64,000 nucleotides of DNA from NCBI RefSeq assembly GCF_019578655.1, contig NC_063260.1:15874001-15938000 (forward strand), given 5' to 3'. Made by a program: the position numbers and the translations under genes. Under the pieces are notes generated by a model. That model searched no databases, was not told where the DNA came from, and worked only from the letters and a program-made list of their open reading frames with translations. This DNA is from Ricinus communis (taxonomy: Eukaryota; Streptophyta; Magnoliopsida; Malpighiales; Euphorbiaceae). Numbering within the stretch: the first letter of the stretch is position 1; the number at the start of each line of letters is the position of its first letter. Shown here piece by piece: positions 48,191 through 60,753 of the stretch.

Positions 48191-49895
48191 TGCGAGTGAA
48201 AATTTGTGTTCCATTTCTTTTCCTTTTCCTTTATATTTTCTTTCTTTATTTTTATTTTATTTTATTTTTTTTTGCATTTTTATTTTATTTTATTTTCCTT
48301 TTCTTTCATCTTATGTTATTTTAGTTGAACAGTTTGTCTTGCCCTTATGCTATATACATTTAATATGATCTTCACTCTTCGTATGTGCTAGTTGTGTTAT
48401 ATTCTCACTTTTTCTAACACTGAGGGCAGCGTTTTATTCAAGTGTGGGGTGGGAATCTGCGGTTTTTTATTATCCCTTGATTGTATTTATTTGCATATGT
48501 TATTTTTGGGTAATGATAGTGGACTATTCTTCGGATGTTAGGACCTAGGTTCTTCATGTCGTTTAAGCTTAGTTTGTTCTTTTGTAATTAATGATTTAAT
48601 TCACACACTTGTAATTGATTTTCCTTCGCGATTTTTGTTCTTGGAAAGCAATTTCACTGTATTCAATATGTACACTTTACCTGAGTTAAACCGACGTCGC
48701 TTGAGTTCTTTGTAAATTTTCAGCCTTTATCTTTGAACTTTGATTATGCCAATCTCTTATACAATTTATGTGATGATTCACTTGATAAGTCTAGGAACCA
48801 ATTACAAATTTTAGCCACTTCAAACGTGAGTTTTTGAACCAGAATTTGAGCATCTATTGCAAATTATGCCCATTATTTTTCTTGTTTGAGTGTGCGCTGT
48901 ACTTACTTTTGTTTCTAGAACTTGCTCCGTAATGCTTGTTGAGGATACATGAACTTTTGAATACTATTAAATGAGTTGGGAAACTTAGGATTCACCACAT
49001 CTGGCCCAAAGTCTACCCTTTGTTTCCATTAGTTAGCCAGTTTTGAGCCTTAACCTTTCTTTCATGATTTACACCTATACACTACATTTATACCATTCTC
49101 TATATTTGTCTTTTCTTTAACCCTGTATACTGAATAATTATGTGTTATGCTTCTTCTTTTATGGAATCATAGTGCCTAATTTTGTTATAAATTCACTTAG
49201 TCCTTTTAATCATTCTTTGATGCTCCCTTCAATCCAAATTGTATAATTATTCTCATTGTTTGTGTCATTAACCATGCAGCCCCTGTGTAAGCTGCTGTGG
49301 CATATAAAAAACTAGAAAAAAAACTTTTTATTGTGCTTCTTTCTTAGCTCTTTTCTCTTTTGGATTTAATTCTTTGAGCATCCTCTACTTTAAATAAGGC
49401 TTAGTGAGTACTTTTATTGATTTGGCATTCAGCTCCTGAAGCATTCATTCTAAATAATTACATGATTTTTCAGTATACTTTTACACTTCTATCAAAATTC
49501 TCTTACCTTTACCTGAGCCATATTTCAACCCTTGTAAAGAAAGACCCTTTGATTTTGGTATTCATTTATTCGCAGTAGTGAAGATGGGGTTTATGAGCAA
49601 GCTTATAGTAAATAGGTTTTGTGCAGCTGCATTGAGGAATCTTTTTGTTTACCTGTAAACACTATGAATGATTTGAGAGATCCTTGTGAGGCAATGGTTC
49701 CTGGTCTTTAATGCTGAGTTGTTATATAAGTTGTACTTCGAGATGGTATTATTATAGTTCTTCTTTGAAGGTGTATGATTTATTTAGCTACTTGAGTTCC
49801 ATTCTTTATATGTTGAATAAGGTTAAGTTATGAACCTTAGCATGAATTTTGAGGGGTGATTGCTTGTATATGTATTGAGTTATTGATTGCTTGAG
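48191..49895 (+). other. Element A 3' non-coding interior
   Basis: Includes AAGTGTGGGGTGGG near 48440 and a long AT-rich stretch that runs parallel, with divergence, to 51530-53060 in B2. It ends at TTGCTTGAGGACAT where B2 sequence starts. No coding potential. Confidence 0.7.
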
Positions 49896-49987
49896 GACAT
49901 ATTTTTGTTTTTATTTAGTTCTGTTTTGTTTGTACATATTTATTTAGTTAAGTTTATGATTCAGGTAGTGGATGATAAGGAGGTTCA

Positions 49988-51017
49988 ATGCTAAACTCTT
50001 TGTATGACACATTGGAAAATGGGATCAGGAACCAAGAGAGTGCTAAAAATTGGGATACCCGTGCATCTTTAGAAGCTCGAGTGGAATCATTTTGCAGGGC
50101 TACCAATCAACTCTTCACTCCTATCCTTTCATCTCAAGTTTTTTATGAATTTTGTTATGGTTTACATTTAAGTAATGATTGTCCATTGTGCAGTGATTTT
50201 ACTCATTGTTCTTATAACTGTGAACAGGTGAATTATACGGGAAGTTGGCCAAATGACTTGTATGAAAGCACCTACAATCAAGAGTGGAGCACTCATTCAC
50301 CGTTTGGATGGAGCTTAGATGGCCAAGAACCACCAAGATCTCAGCAACCACATCAGCAGCCTAATCTTGCACCTTCAACTCAAGATGAAGAGTTAGGGTC
50401 AGAGGAGCTGATGATGAGGTTCTTTACAAGTCTTGAGGATATATTCCAACAAACAGAGAGGGTACTTGAAGGTCAACAAGCCTCGATTAAGAACATAGAG
50501 CATCAAGTAGGCTTGATCTTCAAGTTACTAGCTGAAGAGCAATTAGGAACTCCATTAAACACTACTAAATCCGAGGAACATTTGAGTGCCGTCACTTTGC
50601 ATTCAGATGAGAATTTTTATGGTTTATCTATTATGTTTGACGATGATGCTTATATGCGGGACGACTCCTTGAACATAGAGATAGAACCAGAAAAGGAAGA
50701 GGCAAACATGATTCTTCTAAAAGACTACTAACAGGAACGTACAGTTGATGATGCTGAGTTGCAGTTAGAAGAATTTTTGGTGGATTTTCCACAAGTCCCT
50801 TCAATGATGGAAGATGAGCACGAGTTATCCAATAAAGAAGTCTTGGAGGAGCTCGAGTTTCTTTAAGTAAGTGAACCAAGCCAAGGACTGGAGAAAACCA
50901 TCGACATTCCTGAAGAAATTGCCCAACCGTCGATCCTTCCAATTGGTGAAACTCCAGCTTTCAAATTGGAAGAGCCCCTAGAGCATCATGACTATGTGCA
51001 AATATATGAGGAGTGAG
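49988..51017 (+). pseudogene. Gag C-terminal-like ORF of B2
   Basis: 247 codons are open (49988-50731), opening MLNSLYDTLENGIRNQESAK, then TAA at 50729-50731 where B1 has CAA. A further stop lies at 50863-50865. The open part keeps the CX2CX3HX4C-type knuckle (in mutated form YEFCYGLHLSNDC, first Cys changed to Tyr) and YNQEWSTHSPFGW, EELMMRFFTSLED and EHQVGLIFKLLAEEQLG. B1 and B2 are interrupted at different positions, so the common ancestor had one longer frame. Capsid domain and pol are missing. Confidence 0.8.
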
Positions 51018-53054
51018 TTTTGCCTATCATACTGGCAGCTTGCTTGACCGTCCGGAAGAGAAATTTGACAATTAGTCCTCTAAGCGGATACTTGAAGCCA
51101 TTTGCTTGGAAGAAGGATGGATGGTCATCAATCTCCACCGTTTGCTTTTCACCATGAGTCCAGCTAAGAAGACTCGTCACGTCAAAAAGTAGCGCTTTTG
51201 GGAGGCACCCCAAATTCTATTTTTCATTTTTAATATTCTACCCTTTCATTTTGAAACATTTTATTGGTTTTAAGTTTTCATAATTTATTTAATTATTATT
51301 TTCAGTTCGATTATTTCTCTATTTTATTATTTTCAGATTCTACCGATGAGGCACTGAATTTCCACAACATCAGCCTCGATGGATGATCAGGGCAGTCTCC
51401 TAGATCTTTTTATTTTTCTGCATTTATTTACTTTATTTTTCATACATGTCATGCACTTGGATTGTATTGCCTTTGTTCTCTTAGTTGAGCATTCTATGTG
51501 GGGTATCTATAACATTTTACACTGAGGACAGTGTGTTCTTCAAGTGTGGGGTGGTTGTGGGTGTGTTCTTCAAGTGTGGGGTGGTTGTGGGTAAACCTTA
51601 TAATCCTACTCTCTCATATGTTTTTTTTATATATCTGAAATTGCTATCACTAGGTGTTGTGTATTGTTAGGATGTTAGGACACTGTGTCTTTATGCACTT
51701 GAGTATGCTATTGTTGAGCTGATTGATGACTTGATTTATAGAATTGTAGTTACTTTTCATTTTTGTTCATTGTCCTTGGAAAACAATTGATGGTGTTTTA
51801 CACATCAACCTTGCTGGGTTAAACCGGTGTTATTTAATTATTTTTCGAATTGTCGAATTTTAACTTAGAACATTGATAATGTCATATGCATGTGTTTCTT
51901 AAGTAATGATTCAATTAATGATGTTGCAAACCACTTGCACCTAATACGACACCTCAAAGTAAGAGTTTGAGCCAGTTGAGCATTTATTATACTTATGCTC
52001 TTTATATTTCTTGTTTGAGTGTGCGTTGTACTTGACTTTGCTTCTACAACTTGCTTTATAATGCTTGTTGAAGTTACATGAATATTGTGAATACCATGAG
52101 ATGATTTGGGCGATATAGGATTCACCACATTTAGCCAAAAGCCTACCCCCTTATGTTCCCATTAGTTAGCCAGTTTTGAGCCTTAACCTTTTCTTCATAA
52201 TCTACACCTATACACTTCAATTACACTATTCTTTACATTTATCTTTCTTTTACCCTTATGCCAGAATTTCTTTTTGTGATTTGCTCACCCTTATATGGGA
52301 TTAAAATGCCAATTGCTATGTTGGTAAATTCACTAAGTTTTTTTGATATTTTAGATGCTTCATCCAATTCAAACTGTATTTTTATTTTGTATATATGCAG
52401 CAGTTCTTATAAGTTGCTAGTTTATCATTCAAAAAAAATGATAAAAAAAAGAAAAAGAAGAAGAAAATAAACAAAATTCTTTAATTATTTATCTCTTTAT
52501 CGGATTTAAAGCATTTGCGAGCGTTACTCTACGAAGTAGGGATTTTAGTGAAAAATTCTTTTTGTATATTAGGCATTTAATCCTTTGAGTATATATTGTT
52601 GTCTATCACACGAATTCTAGCATTTTCACACTTCTTTCCCAAATCTTTGTACCTTTACCTTAGCCCTATTACAACCTTGGTAAAGACCCTTTGATTTTGG
52701 TATTTACTTATTCATAGTAGCGAAGATATGATTTATGAGCAAGCTTATGGTGAGCAGGTCTTGCGCATTTGCTTTGAGGGATTTGTTATTCACCTAACAT
52801 ACACTTTGAGTGATTTGAGTGATCCTTGTGAGGCATTGGTTCGTGATGTTTATGTTGAGTTGTAGTCATTTAAGTTTTTCATGCATTAATATTATTTCCA
52901 TTCTCTGTTAATGATTTGCAATTTGATTTATGATTGATATCCTTTGAGATGTGTTGAATACTATCTGTTGTAGACTAGGGGCATAAACTGTAAGGAATTG
53001 CTGACTACAGTTTTGTAAGGAGAGTTGTTAATTTCTTGAGGACAAGCAATGAGC
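51018..53054 (+). other. B2 3' non-coding interior
   Basis: Starts with the end-of-pol words (GAGTCCAGCTAAGAAGACT) and is then AT-rich. It includes the duplicated 30-mer and a purine-rich patch at 52430-52465. No coding content. Confidence 0.7.
51531..51590 (+). repeat. Perfect 2 x 30-bp tandem repeat
   Basis: Two identical units of 30 bp opening GTGTGTTCTTCAAGTGTGGG; B1 has only one. Confidence 0.92.
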
Positions 53055-53070
53055 TAAGTGTGGGGTGATT
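53055..53070 (+). other. Polypurine-tract region of B2
   Basis: TAAGTGTGGGGTGATT directly before the 3' LTR, matching B1 at 8731-8746. Confidence 0.6.
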
Positions 53071-54509
53071 TGATATGCGTAAAATACACACATCTAAATG
53101 GGGTTTTTAAGGCTGATTTTATGTACATTTGGATGTGAATTGGTCCTAACACTTACCTTATGCATCTGTTTGTGTGCATTAGGTCTAAAAGAAGCCAAAG
53201 AGTGATAAAGAGAAGAATTGGAGCAGAACTGGACGTTAAAGTTGACGAAACAAGTTGAGTTTGCGAATAAGAAAGCGGAACACGGCCGTGTTGGTTTTAA
53301 CACTGGCCGTGTTCCTAACACGAGCACCAAAACGACCGTGTTGGGTGCGTTTGACAACAGAAAAAAAGATGCGTGAAGGAGCACGACCACAGAGAGCAAC
53401 CAGGCCGTGTTCCCAACACAGGCATCAACACCAGGCCGTGTTCCCAACACAGGCATCAACATGGCCATGTTCGTAGCAGCTGGACGAATTAATTAAAAGA
53501 AAGAAAAGAGGGAAACACGATCCAAGTAGGGTTAGGACGTCCCAAACTCATTTCTCTCTCTCTCTAAGGGTTTTCTGAGCTGGAACCAAGAAGAAAGGAG
53601 AATTGGACCAAGGTTTCAATTGGATTCCCTTCAAAGATTGAAGATTGGGCGAGGCTCATTGATTGGTGTCAATTCAAGCAAGAGGAACAAGAATCGATTC
53701 AAGATTGTGTAAGAGGAATTGGAGCTATTTACTCTCATCCAAGGGTGTATTCGGGTTTCTCTATCTTTACTCATTATTGTAATTGAATTCTTGTGGGTTT
53801 TGATAATGAACATGATTAGCTAAACTTGTTAACCCATTGGGGTTCTTTATCTAGGAATTTTTGTACTTAACTTTTGAATTGAATGTATTGATTTTTAATA
53901 TTGATTTGCAATGAAAGTGCTTATTGATTTGTTTTTCATATCTTGTTGAATGGTTATTGGAATTTGAATGTTCTTGAGAAAGATGTTTAGGTTTGGATTG
54001 TCCTTTGCAACCTAGAATTGAATTACGCTTTAGAGAGAGGTTCGTTCACCCAGAGATTGAGAATTAACAATCAATAGTGTTAAATGGTACATAATACTAA
54101 TTTGGATAATTAGAGTTAGGAAGAGATTTCAACCTAATTAATCTAAGTTAAGATGTTAATGTCCGCAGCGTTAATTCATTGAGAGATTTTCTCACGGAAA
54201 TTGAATTCAATCAATCAATTCCATCTTTAGTTTCCATTCCTGAATTCACAAGAATTCCCAGGATTATTCCTTAACTTGAATTGATCCTTCCCTAAGAGCC
54301 GTAGTAGTAGTTAGAAGTTAGACAATTAGAGTAGTAGCTATTAGTTAATTTAGAAATTATTCATCATTCATTTTAGGCTAATATAATATATATAAAGGAG
54401 AATAGGAGTAACTCCGGGCTTTCACTTTCCGATGAATACTGATGATACTTAATTAGGATCGATCGATAGGTACAACGCTAGAGATCAGTACGTATGCTTA
54501 GACCATCAT
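53071..54509 (+). repeat. B2 3' LTR, full length
   Basis: 1439 bp, TGATATGCGTAAAATACACA...TTAGACCATCA. It has the palindrome AACACGGCCGTGTT at 53279-53292 and more CACGGCC repeats to 53475. Its later part (53800-54350) is more diverged from B1. The right flank is TTCAC, which does not match the flank of the element A 5' LTR (ACCTT). Confidence 0.85.
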
Positions 54510-56009
54510 TCACCAAATATGCCTTAGTGCAGTGATGAACAATATATGGCCATTGTAGATTGAGATGTATGAGATGAAGTGAAGCATGTGAAAAAGTTTG
54601 TTCCTTCATATTATTATAGGGATTTATACAACAAAATTTAAAGTCTTGTACAAGGCTCTAAAAGTGTGGAAGAGTACTAGCAAGCAATGGAGATGGTAAT
54701 GATTAGAGCTATATTGAGGAGGACCGCAAGGTAACCATGGCAAGGTTTCTACATGGACTAAACAAGAACATTGCCGACTTAATGAAACTATATCATTATG
54801 TCGACATGGATGACATATTATACATGGCAGTCAAAATTGAGAGACAAATGAAGTCTAAAAGCACTAAGAATAATTCGACCTCCACCACTTCTATATGGAA
54901 GAAGAATTGGAAGGGAGGAGACGAGAACTTCAACAAATCTAACGACTTCATCGAAGGTGATAAAGAAAGGGGAAATTTTAAAAGAAAAGAAAAGGAGAAG
55001 AGCGAGGATCAAGCAACTAAAATAAAGGATGTAAAGTGTTTTAGATACTTAGAATATGGGCTCATAGCTTCAAATTGTCCAACCAAGCATGCTATGTACC
55101 TTAGAGGTGATGGTGAACTTGTGAGCAAGAGCAAAGAAGATGAGATGCCCGAGATAGAACATGCAAATGATGATGAGTCCTTGCAAGTGCCTGTATATGG
55201 TGAGATGTTAGTAGCACGTCAAGCCATGAACATGCAAACCAAGGTAGAAGAAGAGTGCAACGAGAGAACATCTTTCATACTAGATGCAAAGTGAAAGATA
55301 AGATGTGCAACATGATCATTACGTTACTAGCACCTCGTTGGTGGAGAAACTTGTGTTGCCTACTTTAAAGCATCCTCAACCATAGACCTTACAATGGTTG
55401 AATGATTATAGGTTAGGGTTAAGTTCAGTGTGGTAGTATCCACAGGCGCAAGTATAAAGTGGGTTTTATATGATAAAGTCGCCTCATGAAGCGAATCCTT
55501 TTTAGGCGTCTATGGGCGTCCTTACTTGTAGTACACACAGACGAAAGGAAGGTCATTCATGATGGATTTTTAAATAGGTACTTTTTTGTTATGCATAATA
55601 AATCTATTACCTTTATACCTTTAACCCCCAAAGAAGTATATAAAGATCAAAAGATGAAAAGAGATAGAGAGAAAGAGAGCAAAAGAGAGAGGGAGAGAGA
55701 GAGAGAAAGAAAGAGAAAGCGCATGAAACAGAAAAGGCATTTAAGAAAAAGAAGAGTTGTATAGAAAAGAATGAGAGATGTGAAACACAAGTGAAAAATG
55801 AGAAAATAAGAGGACGCGCAATAAAAAAAAGAGAAAAGAGAGTTGAGCATGGAAAATAAAGAGGAAAAGATTAACTTTTATACAAAAGAAATAGATATGA
55901 AAAGAGCTTTATTTTTTAGGCAACCTATATATGTACTTTTGTACAAAGAAGTATGCTTAAGTAAATTTCTTTTATGTCTCTTTTGCTGGAATTTAAGGAT
56001 GTTTGTTCC
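54510..56009 (+). pseudogene. Chromovirus-like gag-protease remnant
   Basis: It begins in mid-gag (KKFVPSYYYRDLYN-type segment near 54590-54640). The ORF at 54737-55294 starts MARFLHGLNKNIADLMKL and carries a Lys-rich region, then KCFRYLEYGLIASNCP, a CCHC knuckle with Cys2 and His lost. A protease region in pieces follows (VIHDGFLNRYFF and FIPLTPKEVYKDQ at 55546-55650). A low-complexity (GA)n stretch comes next, and a linker reading SLLLEFKDVCSDI just before RT should start. RT, RNase H and integrase are missing. The N-terminal half of gag is also missing. Confidence 0.8.
55657..55725. repeat. (GA)n-rich low-complexity stretch
   Basis: AGAGAGAGG-type purine repeats; they translate into a charged ORF tail that should not be taken as a real domain. 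Confidence 0.8.
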
Positions 56010-56779
56010 GATATTACAAACCATGATGAGTCAACTCTAAAATCAAGTCCAAGACTTATTAGCTTGATCCAATACCAAAGGATTTGATTAATTCTAATTG
56101 GGTCTTAATTATTCAAATTAAGCTAATAAGGCACTAAGGAAGCAAGTTGGCCCAAGGAGGACTTAAAAAGCGAGCCCATGTGCGTGACCTTCTTAAGTAA
56201 TTAGGGTTTCAACTTAAATTTGTTGACTAGTCAACAAGGGTGGTGGTACCTTTTATTTTTAATTTAGAAAATTTTTTATTTATTTTATTTTAATAATAAT
56301 TTACTCCCTAAATGATTTATTTCCCTTTTTTCTAGCTTAATTATAGAGGACATGTAATTGTTAGCTATTTAGAAATTTTATTTTATTTTTTTATTTAGTT
56401 TAGGAAGTAATTTATTATTTTCTAAGTGATTTTATTTTTTTTCTAGTATCATTCTAGGGTTGTAGGAAGCCTATAGATACCTTGTGTTCGATTACTTATT
56501 TCAATCAATCTTATATGAATTATTTTCTAATCAATAAAATGATTTGTTCTTTGTAAACTTTTCAAGTTTTCTTGTATTTTTTGCTAATTCTTTGTCTTAT
56601 CAATTTTTAAAACTTAATCTTTTAATCTTTTGAAATTATGACAGCATGCATCTTTTTATAACTAAAGTTCTTGATTCCTTGTAATTAAAGGGTTTTAGTT
56701 CTGTCATCATAGATTTAAATTTGACGATCCTAAAGTTAGCATCAATTTTAATTTGGGTGTATAGATAGGATTCACGTCA
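56010..56779 (+). repeat. Chromovirus-like 3' LTR remnant, 5'-truncated
   Basis: It matches the LTR at 37529-38591 from GATAYTACAARCCATGATG onward and ends TTCACGTCA. It lacks about the first 137 bp and has one copy of the unit duplicated in the other LTR. It joins the gag-protease remnant at 56009/56010, so one deletion removed RT to polypurine tract together with the start of this LTR. Confidence 0.8.
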
Positions 56780-59700
56780 ATATCCTTTCAATAACATAGG
56801 TCATATTGTGTTCAAATCTGTCTATTAGCAAGTAATACTATAATCTCTCCCACCCAAACACCAAGCCCAAACTTAAAAGAATTGGGTCCAAGCGTAAAAA
56901 CTCAACAAGACTCGACCAACTTGCTTCCTCTTGAAACGACAAAGAATACCTTTGTAGAAAGAACTATGGTTCGCTCCACGCATTTTCCGTAAAGGAAGCT
57001 TAAGTAAATTCTTTTATGTTGATCCTATTGGACGTAGTGGGGCTTAGCTTTGGGATGGTCTGAATCAACTAAGGTGGAAATTACTGAGGTAGAATCCTTC
57101 TGCATTTATGCGGAGGTAGGAATATGGTGGAATTTTGTTGGTATTTATCCAAGTCCTGAAGAAAGCATCCAGTAAGTCCAACTAGATCATTTAAGAGGCT
57201 TGCAATTGCGAAATAAAGATCTTTTTGTCCTTAGGGTGATTTCAATGCTAAGCTCAAAGGGGAAGAGAAAAGTGGTGGTAGAGATGGAGAAACATTTAAA
57301 AGAGCAAACCTGAGGAAGTTCCTCAATGATTAGAATCCAGTTGATTTTAAGTATCAAAGCCCCCTTTAACCTAGAGTAACCATCAATCTGGCAAGGCGAG
57401 CATTAAAGAAAGGTTGGATCATTTTGTTGGTATGGTAATTGGCTAAATCTTTTCAACAAAGCTAGATTATGTCATCTTGATTACCTTGGGAGCGATCATA
57501 AACCTATCCTCCATAAGACTATCCAGGTCACTAAAAAGCTTAAGAGGAGATTCTTATTCTATGCTCATTGGGTAGGTAATCCTGAAGTAAAGGAAATTGT
57601 GGCTAGAGTTTGGAATACTCCAGTTCAAGGTACTGCCATGTATAACCTCCACAAGAGCTTAAAATGTGCAAGTATGAACTCTTTCGGTAGAGTCTTATAA
57701 TGCAAGGAATACCAGTAAAGAAATTGCAGCTCTCAAGCGCCAAATCAAGGAGAAAAAAGATGGCACCACTAAAGGAAGGAAAAGAAGCACTATCATGGGG
57801 CTCTAAGATGAAGGTGGCAGAATTAGCTATGATAGAGAAGGAATTAAGGAGATTGTAAGCCACTATTTCACTAATATCTTTAAGTCCTCCAATCCTTATA
57901 GAATTGATAATGCTTGCAGGCTAGCCTAAATGTGGAGTTGTACATATGAACTAGTCCCTTGTCAAATGTGTAACTGATGTTAAAATTAATGATGTTTTTT
58001 CTTTATTCATCCTTACAAAGCACCTGGTTATGATGGCTATACGGCAAAAAATTTCCATATCTTTTAAGATATAATCTATGTTGATGTTTGCCTTACTATT
58101 AACTTTTTTTTTCAGGACAAGCAGAATCCTAAAGAGCTTCAACCACATAACTATATCCCTCATCCTGAAAGTGCACTCTGCAAACTAGTGCAATAGCAAA
58201 GACCCATTAGTCTGTACGGGAGCATACAAGATCATAAAAGAAATATTAACCACCAAGCTACAAAATTTCATACCCTTCCAAGTAGATGAAAACTAGAGTG
58301 CATTCATGAAAAAGAGATCCATTTCTGACGATATTCGCGTGGCACACAAGATCATGCACCATCTGAAAACTCGAAGAGGTAGTAAGCAAGACATGGCATT
58401 AAACTTGACCACAATAAAGCCTATGATAGGCTCGAATAGGCATTCTTGTTTCGTGTATTGGAAGGCTGAGGTTTTCATCAGACATGGATAAGCTAATGAA
58501 TTAGGACGGTCACCTATTCTTTTAAATTCAATGGTTCATTTGGGGTTATATCTAGCCCCAAAGGGGCCTCAGGCAGGGTGATCTTCCTACCTATTCATCT
58601 TTTGTGTAGAAGGATTCTCTCAATTGATCAAAAGAGCGGAGCATGGACAAAAACAAAAGGGAGTTTAGATTGCTCGAGGTAGCCCACCAGTTAGCCATTT
58701 GTTCTTTATGGACACTCCTGTATTTTTATAGAGCCACTACATCAGACGTGAGAGCATTGGAGGACATTCTTGATCTCTATGCTGAAGCTAGCGGCCAATA
58801 CATAAACAAAGACAAGTCAACTACCTTTTTTAGTTGCAATACCCTACTCTCACACCGACATTCAGTGACTAGTTTGCTAGGCATATCTAACATGGGAGCC
58901 GCAATACAGGTATCTGGGCTTGTCGTCAATTATTCATTGATCGAAAAAGCAAACAATTTTGAAAATTAAGAGTAAAGTAAAGTGTGGGCTTGCAAGCTGG
59001 AAAAAATTTCCTATCTCCTACAGGCAAGGAGACTTAATCAAGTCAGTTGTAACTGCCCTCCCAATTCATGTCATAGCCTGCTTTAGGTTTCCTTCTAGCT
59101 TCTGTGAAGAGATTAACAATCTGATTGCACGGTCTTGGTGGGGTGTAACAAACAGGGAACGCAAAATTCATTAGCTTTCTTGGAAAAAAGCTTTGATATC
59201 TCATAGGGGAAGGAGTGCTTGGCTTCTACGACCTCAACATTTTTAATCTATCATTGCTTGACAAAGAAGGATGGAATCTGATCTAAAAGCCAAATTCTCT
59301 TCTTGCCAAGGTGCTTCTAGGTAGATATTATCATGCATCATCTATTCTTTCGGCTGATAAGGGATCCAACATATCTTGGGGTTGGTAGAGCTTATTAATA
59401 GGGAGAGAAATTGTCAAAAGGGGACCCCATTGAAGAAGTGGTAATGGAAATCATATTTTTACAGATGATCCTTGAGTTCCATCTTCTTTTCCTTTTAAGG
59501 CGAGAATTATTGGTATTGACACTCCAATTCTTCCAACGGTTGACATGCTCCTTGACGCGAGAGATATAGGCTGGAATGTTAACCTCCTCTGTAATATGTT
59601 TCATACAGAGGATGCTAAAAAGGTCCAAGCCATACCTTTAGCAAGACTAGGGTAGCTGATTCTATAATTTGGCACTTTCTACTTTAGGCCAGTATTTAGT

Positions 59701-60530
59701 TAAGTCGGGTTATCAGGTTAATGTCTCCCTGAAGGAGTCGGTCTTATCCTCACCAATGTCTTGATAGAAAAACATGGCAAAAAATTTGGCACCTCCCTTT
59801 ACCTGGTAAAATCATGCTCTTAATAGTGCTCCCACGGGGGACAACTTGAAAAGAAGAATCGCATCTATTGATAACTTGTGCAAATGCTGTGAAACCTCTA
59901 AATCGGACAAGCACCTTCTCTTCTTCTGTCCCAAGGCGAAGTCCATCTGGTTTGCATCTCCTCTCATGCTCTGGTCCTCCTTAATTCCTAGCGCTTCAAC
60001 CATTGATTGTTGGTTACATGTGTTTAATCACCTTCAACATGCACCTCAAGCAGCCCATCTTATCCCACTATCCGGTATTTTTATGGAGAATTTGGAAAGT
60101 TAGAAATAGTGTTATTAATTTAAGGTGAAGATTGGATCCTAAAGCGGCTGTTACCAAGGCATGTGATGATTTTTGGGAGTGTCAGCAGGCCTAGGAGCAG
60201 AACCTTTGTTTGGAACGAGGAATGGCAGTTCAATCTACCAATAGAAAGAGCAGTCTTAATGTCCCCCACTTGCTGGTTTTATTAAGCTTAATATGGACAC
60301 TGCTGTGGATATCATTCAGAAGCTTGGAGCGATCGGTGTTATGGTAAGGAATAGTAATGGCTCAATTACTTCGCCTCTTTGTAAACCCCTCCTTGGAATT
60401 TGTGATCCTTCAGCCTTAGAATGTTTAGCAATCAGAGAAGCCATGGAATTGAGTATTAGGTGAGGTTTTAAACATTTTATGATAAAAAATGATGCTCTGG
60501 CCGTTAGTAATATGTTATTTAATTAATTGT
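56780..60530 (+). pseudogene. L1-type LINE ORF2 remnant (endonuclease, RT, zf-RVT, RNase H)
   Basis: Plus strand with many frame changes. The endonuclease part is at ~57000-57560 (GRSGGLALGW-like segment, then DFNAKLKGEEKSGGRD near 57241). RT is at ~58190-59000, with HKIMHHLKTRR, LDHNKAYDRLE-like words and LYAEASGQYINKDKST. Next comes the region of SYRQGDLIKSVVTALPIHV. The zinc-knuckle end (CKCCETSKSDKHLLFFCPKA) lies at 59880-59940, and a plant-type RNase H (KLNMDTAVD; SALECLAIREAMELS; NDALAVSNM) at 60285-60520. The strand and order match the ORF1 remnant at 36171. The endonuclease start is missing. No poly-A tail is seen before the AT microsatellite region. Confidence 0.85.
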
Positions 60531-60683
60531 TATATAATTAATTATACTATAATTGAAGGTTAAATCAAGTAATATATATTTATTAAAAGAATATAAAAGG
60601 TAAAAATTAAAGGAATTGTAATTTACCTTTTACATATATTAATTATTGAAATAATAAATGTATTATCTTAATAATTAATATTA

Positions 60684-60753
<70 letters not shown>

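Larger units (their letters stand above)
39002..49895 (+). mobile_element. Athila-like element A, near full length, 3' LTR lost
   Basis: Order: 5' LTR, tRNA-Asp primer site, gag, protease, RT/RNase H, integrase, a repeat/TATA module, an ATHILA ORF-1-like region, and a 3' non-coding part. The interior ends at TTGCTTGAGGACAT near 49895, just before where the polypurine tract should be, and continues directly into the interior of B2. All ORFs are broken. The domain set and order identify the Athila lineage of Ty3 elements. Confidence 0.85.
49896..54509 (+). mobile_element. Non-autonomous Athila derivative B2, 5' LTR lost
   Basis: Interior and 3' LTR of the same pol-less family as B1. It begins about 85 bp before its ORF, with the phrase TTTGTACATATTTATTTA that in B1 lies just downstream of the primer site. 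The 5' LTR and primer site are absent; element A sequence runs straight in. Confidence 0.85.

Noticed and set aside
39002..54509. Reading the Athila block as one intact element with two LTRs
   Set aside because: The two LTRs belong to different subfamilies, flanking 5-mers differ, and the middle contains a junction lacking primer site and LTR.
55486..55764. ORF with a long Arg/Glu repeat tail
   Set aside because: The tail is translation of a (GA)n repeat; only its first part (protease-linker words) has meaning and is covered by the gag-protease remnant.
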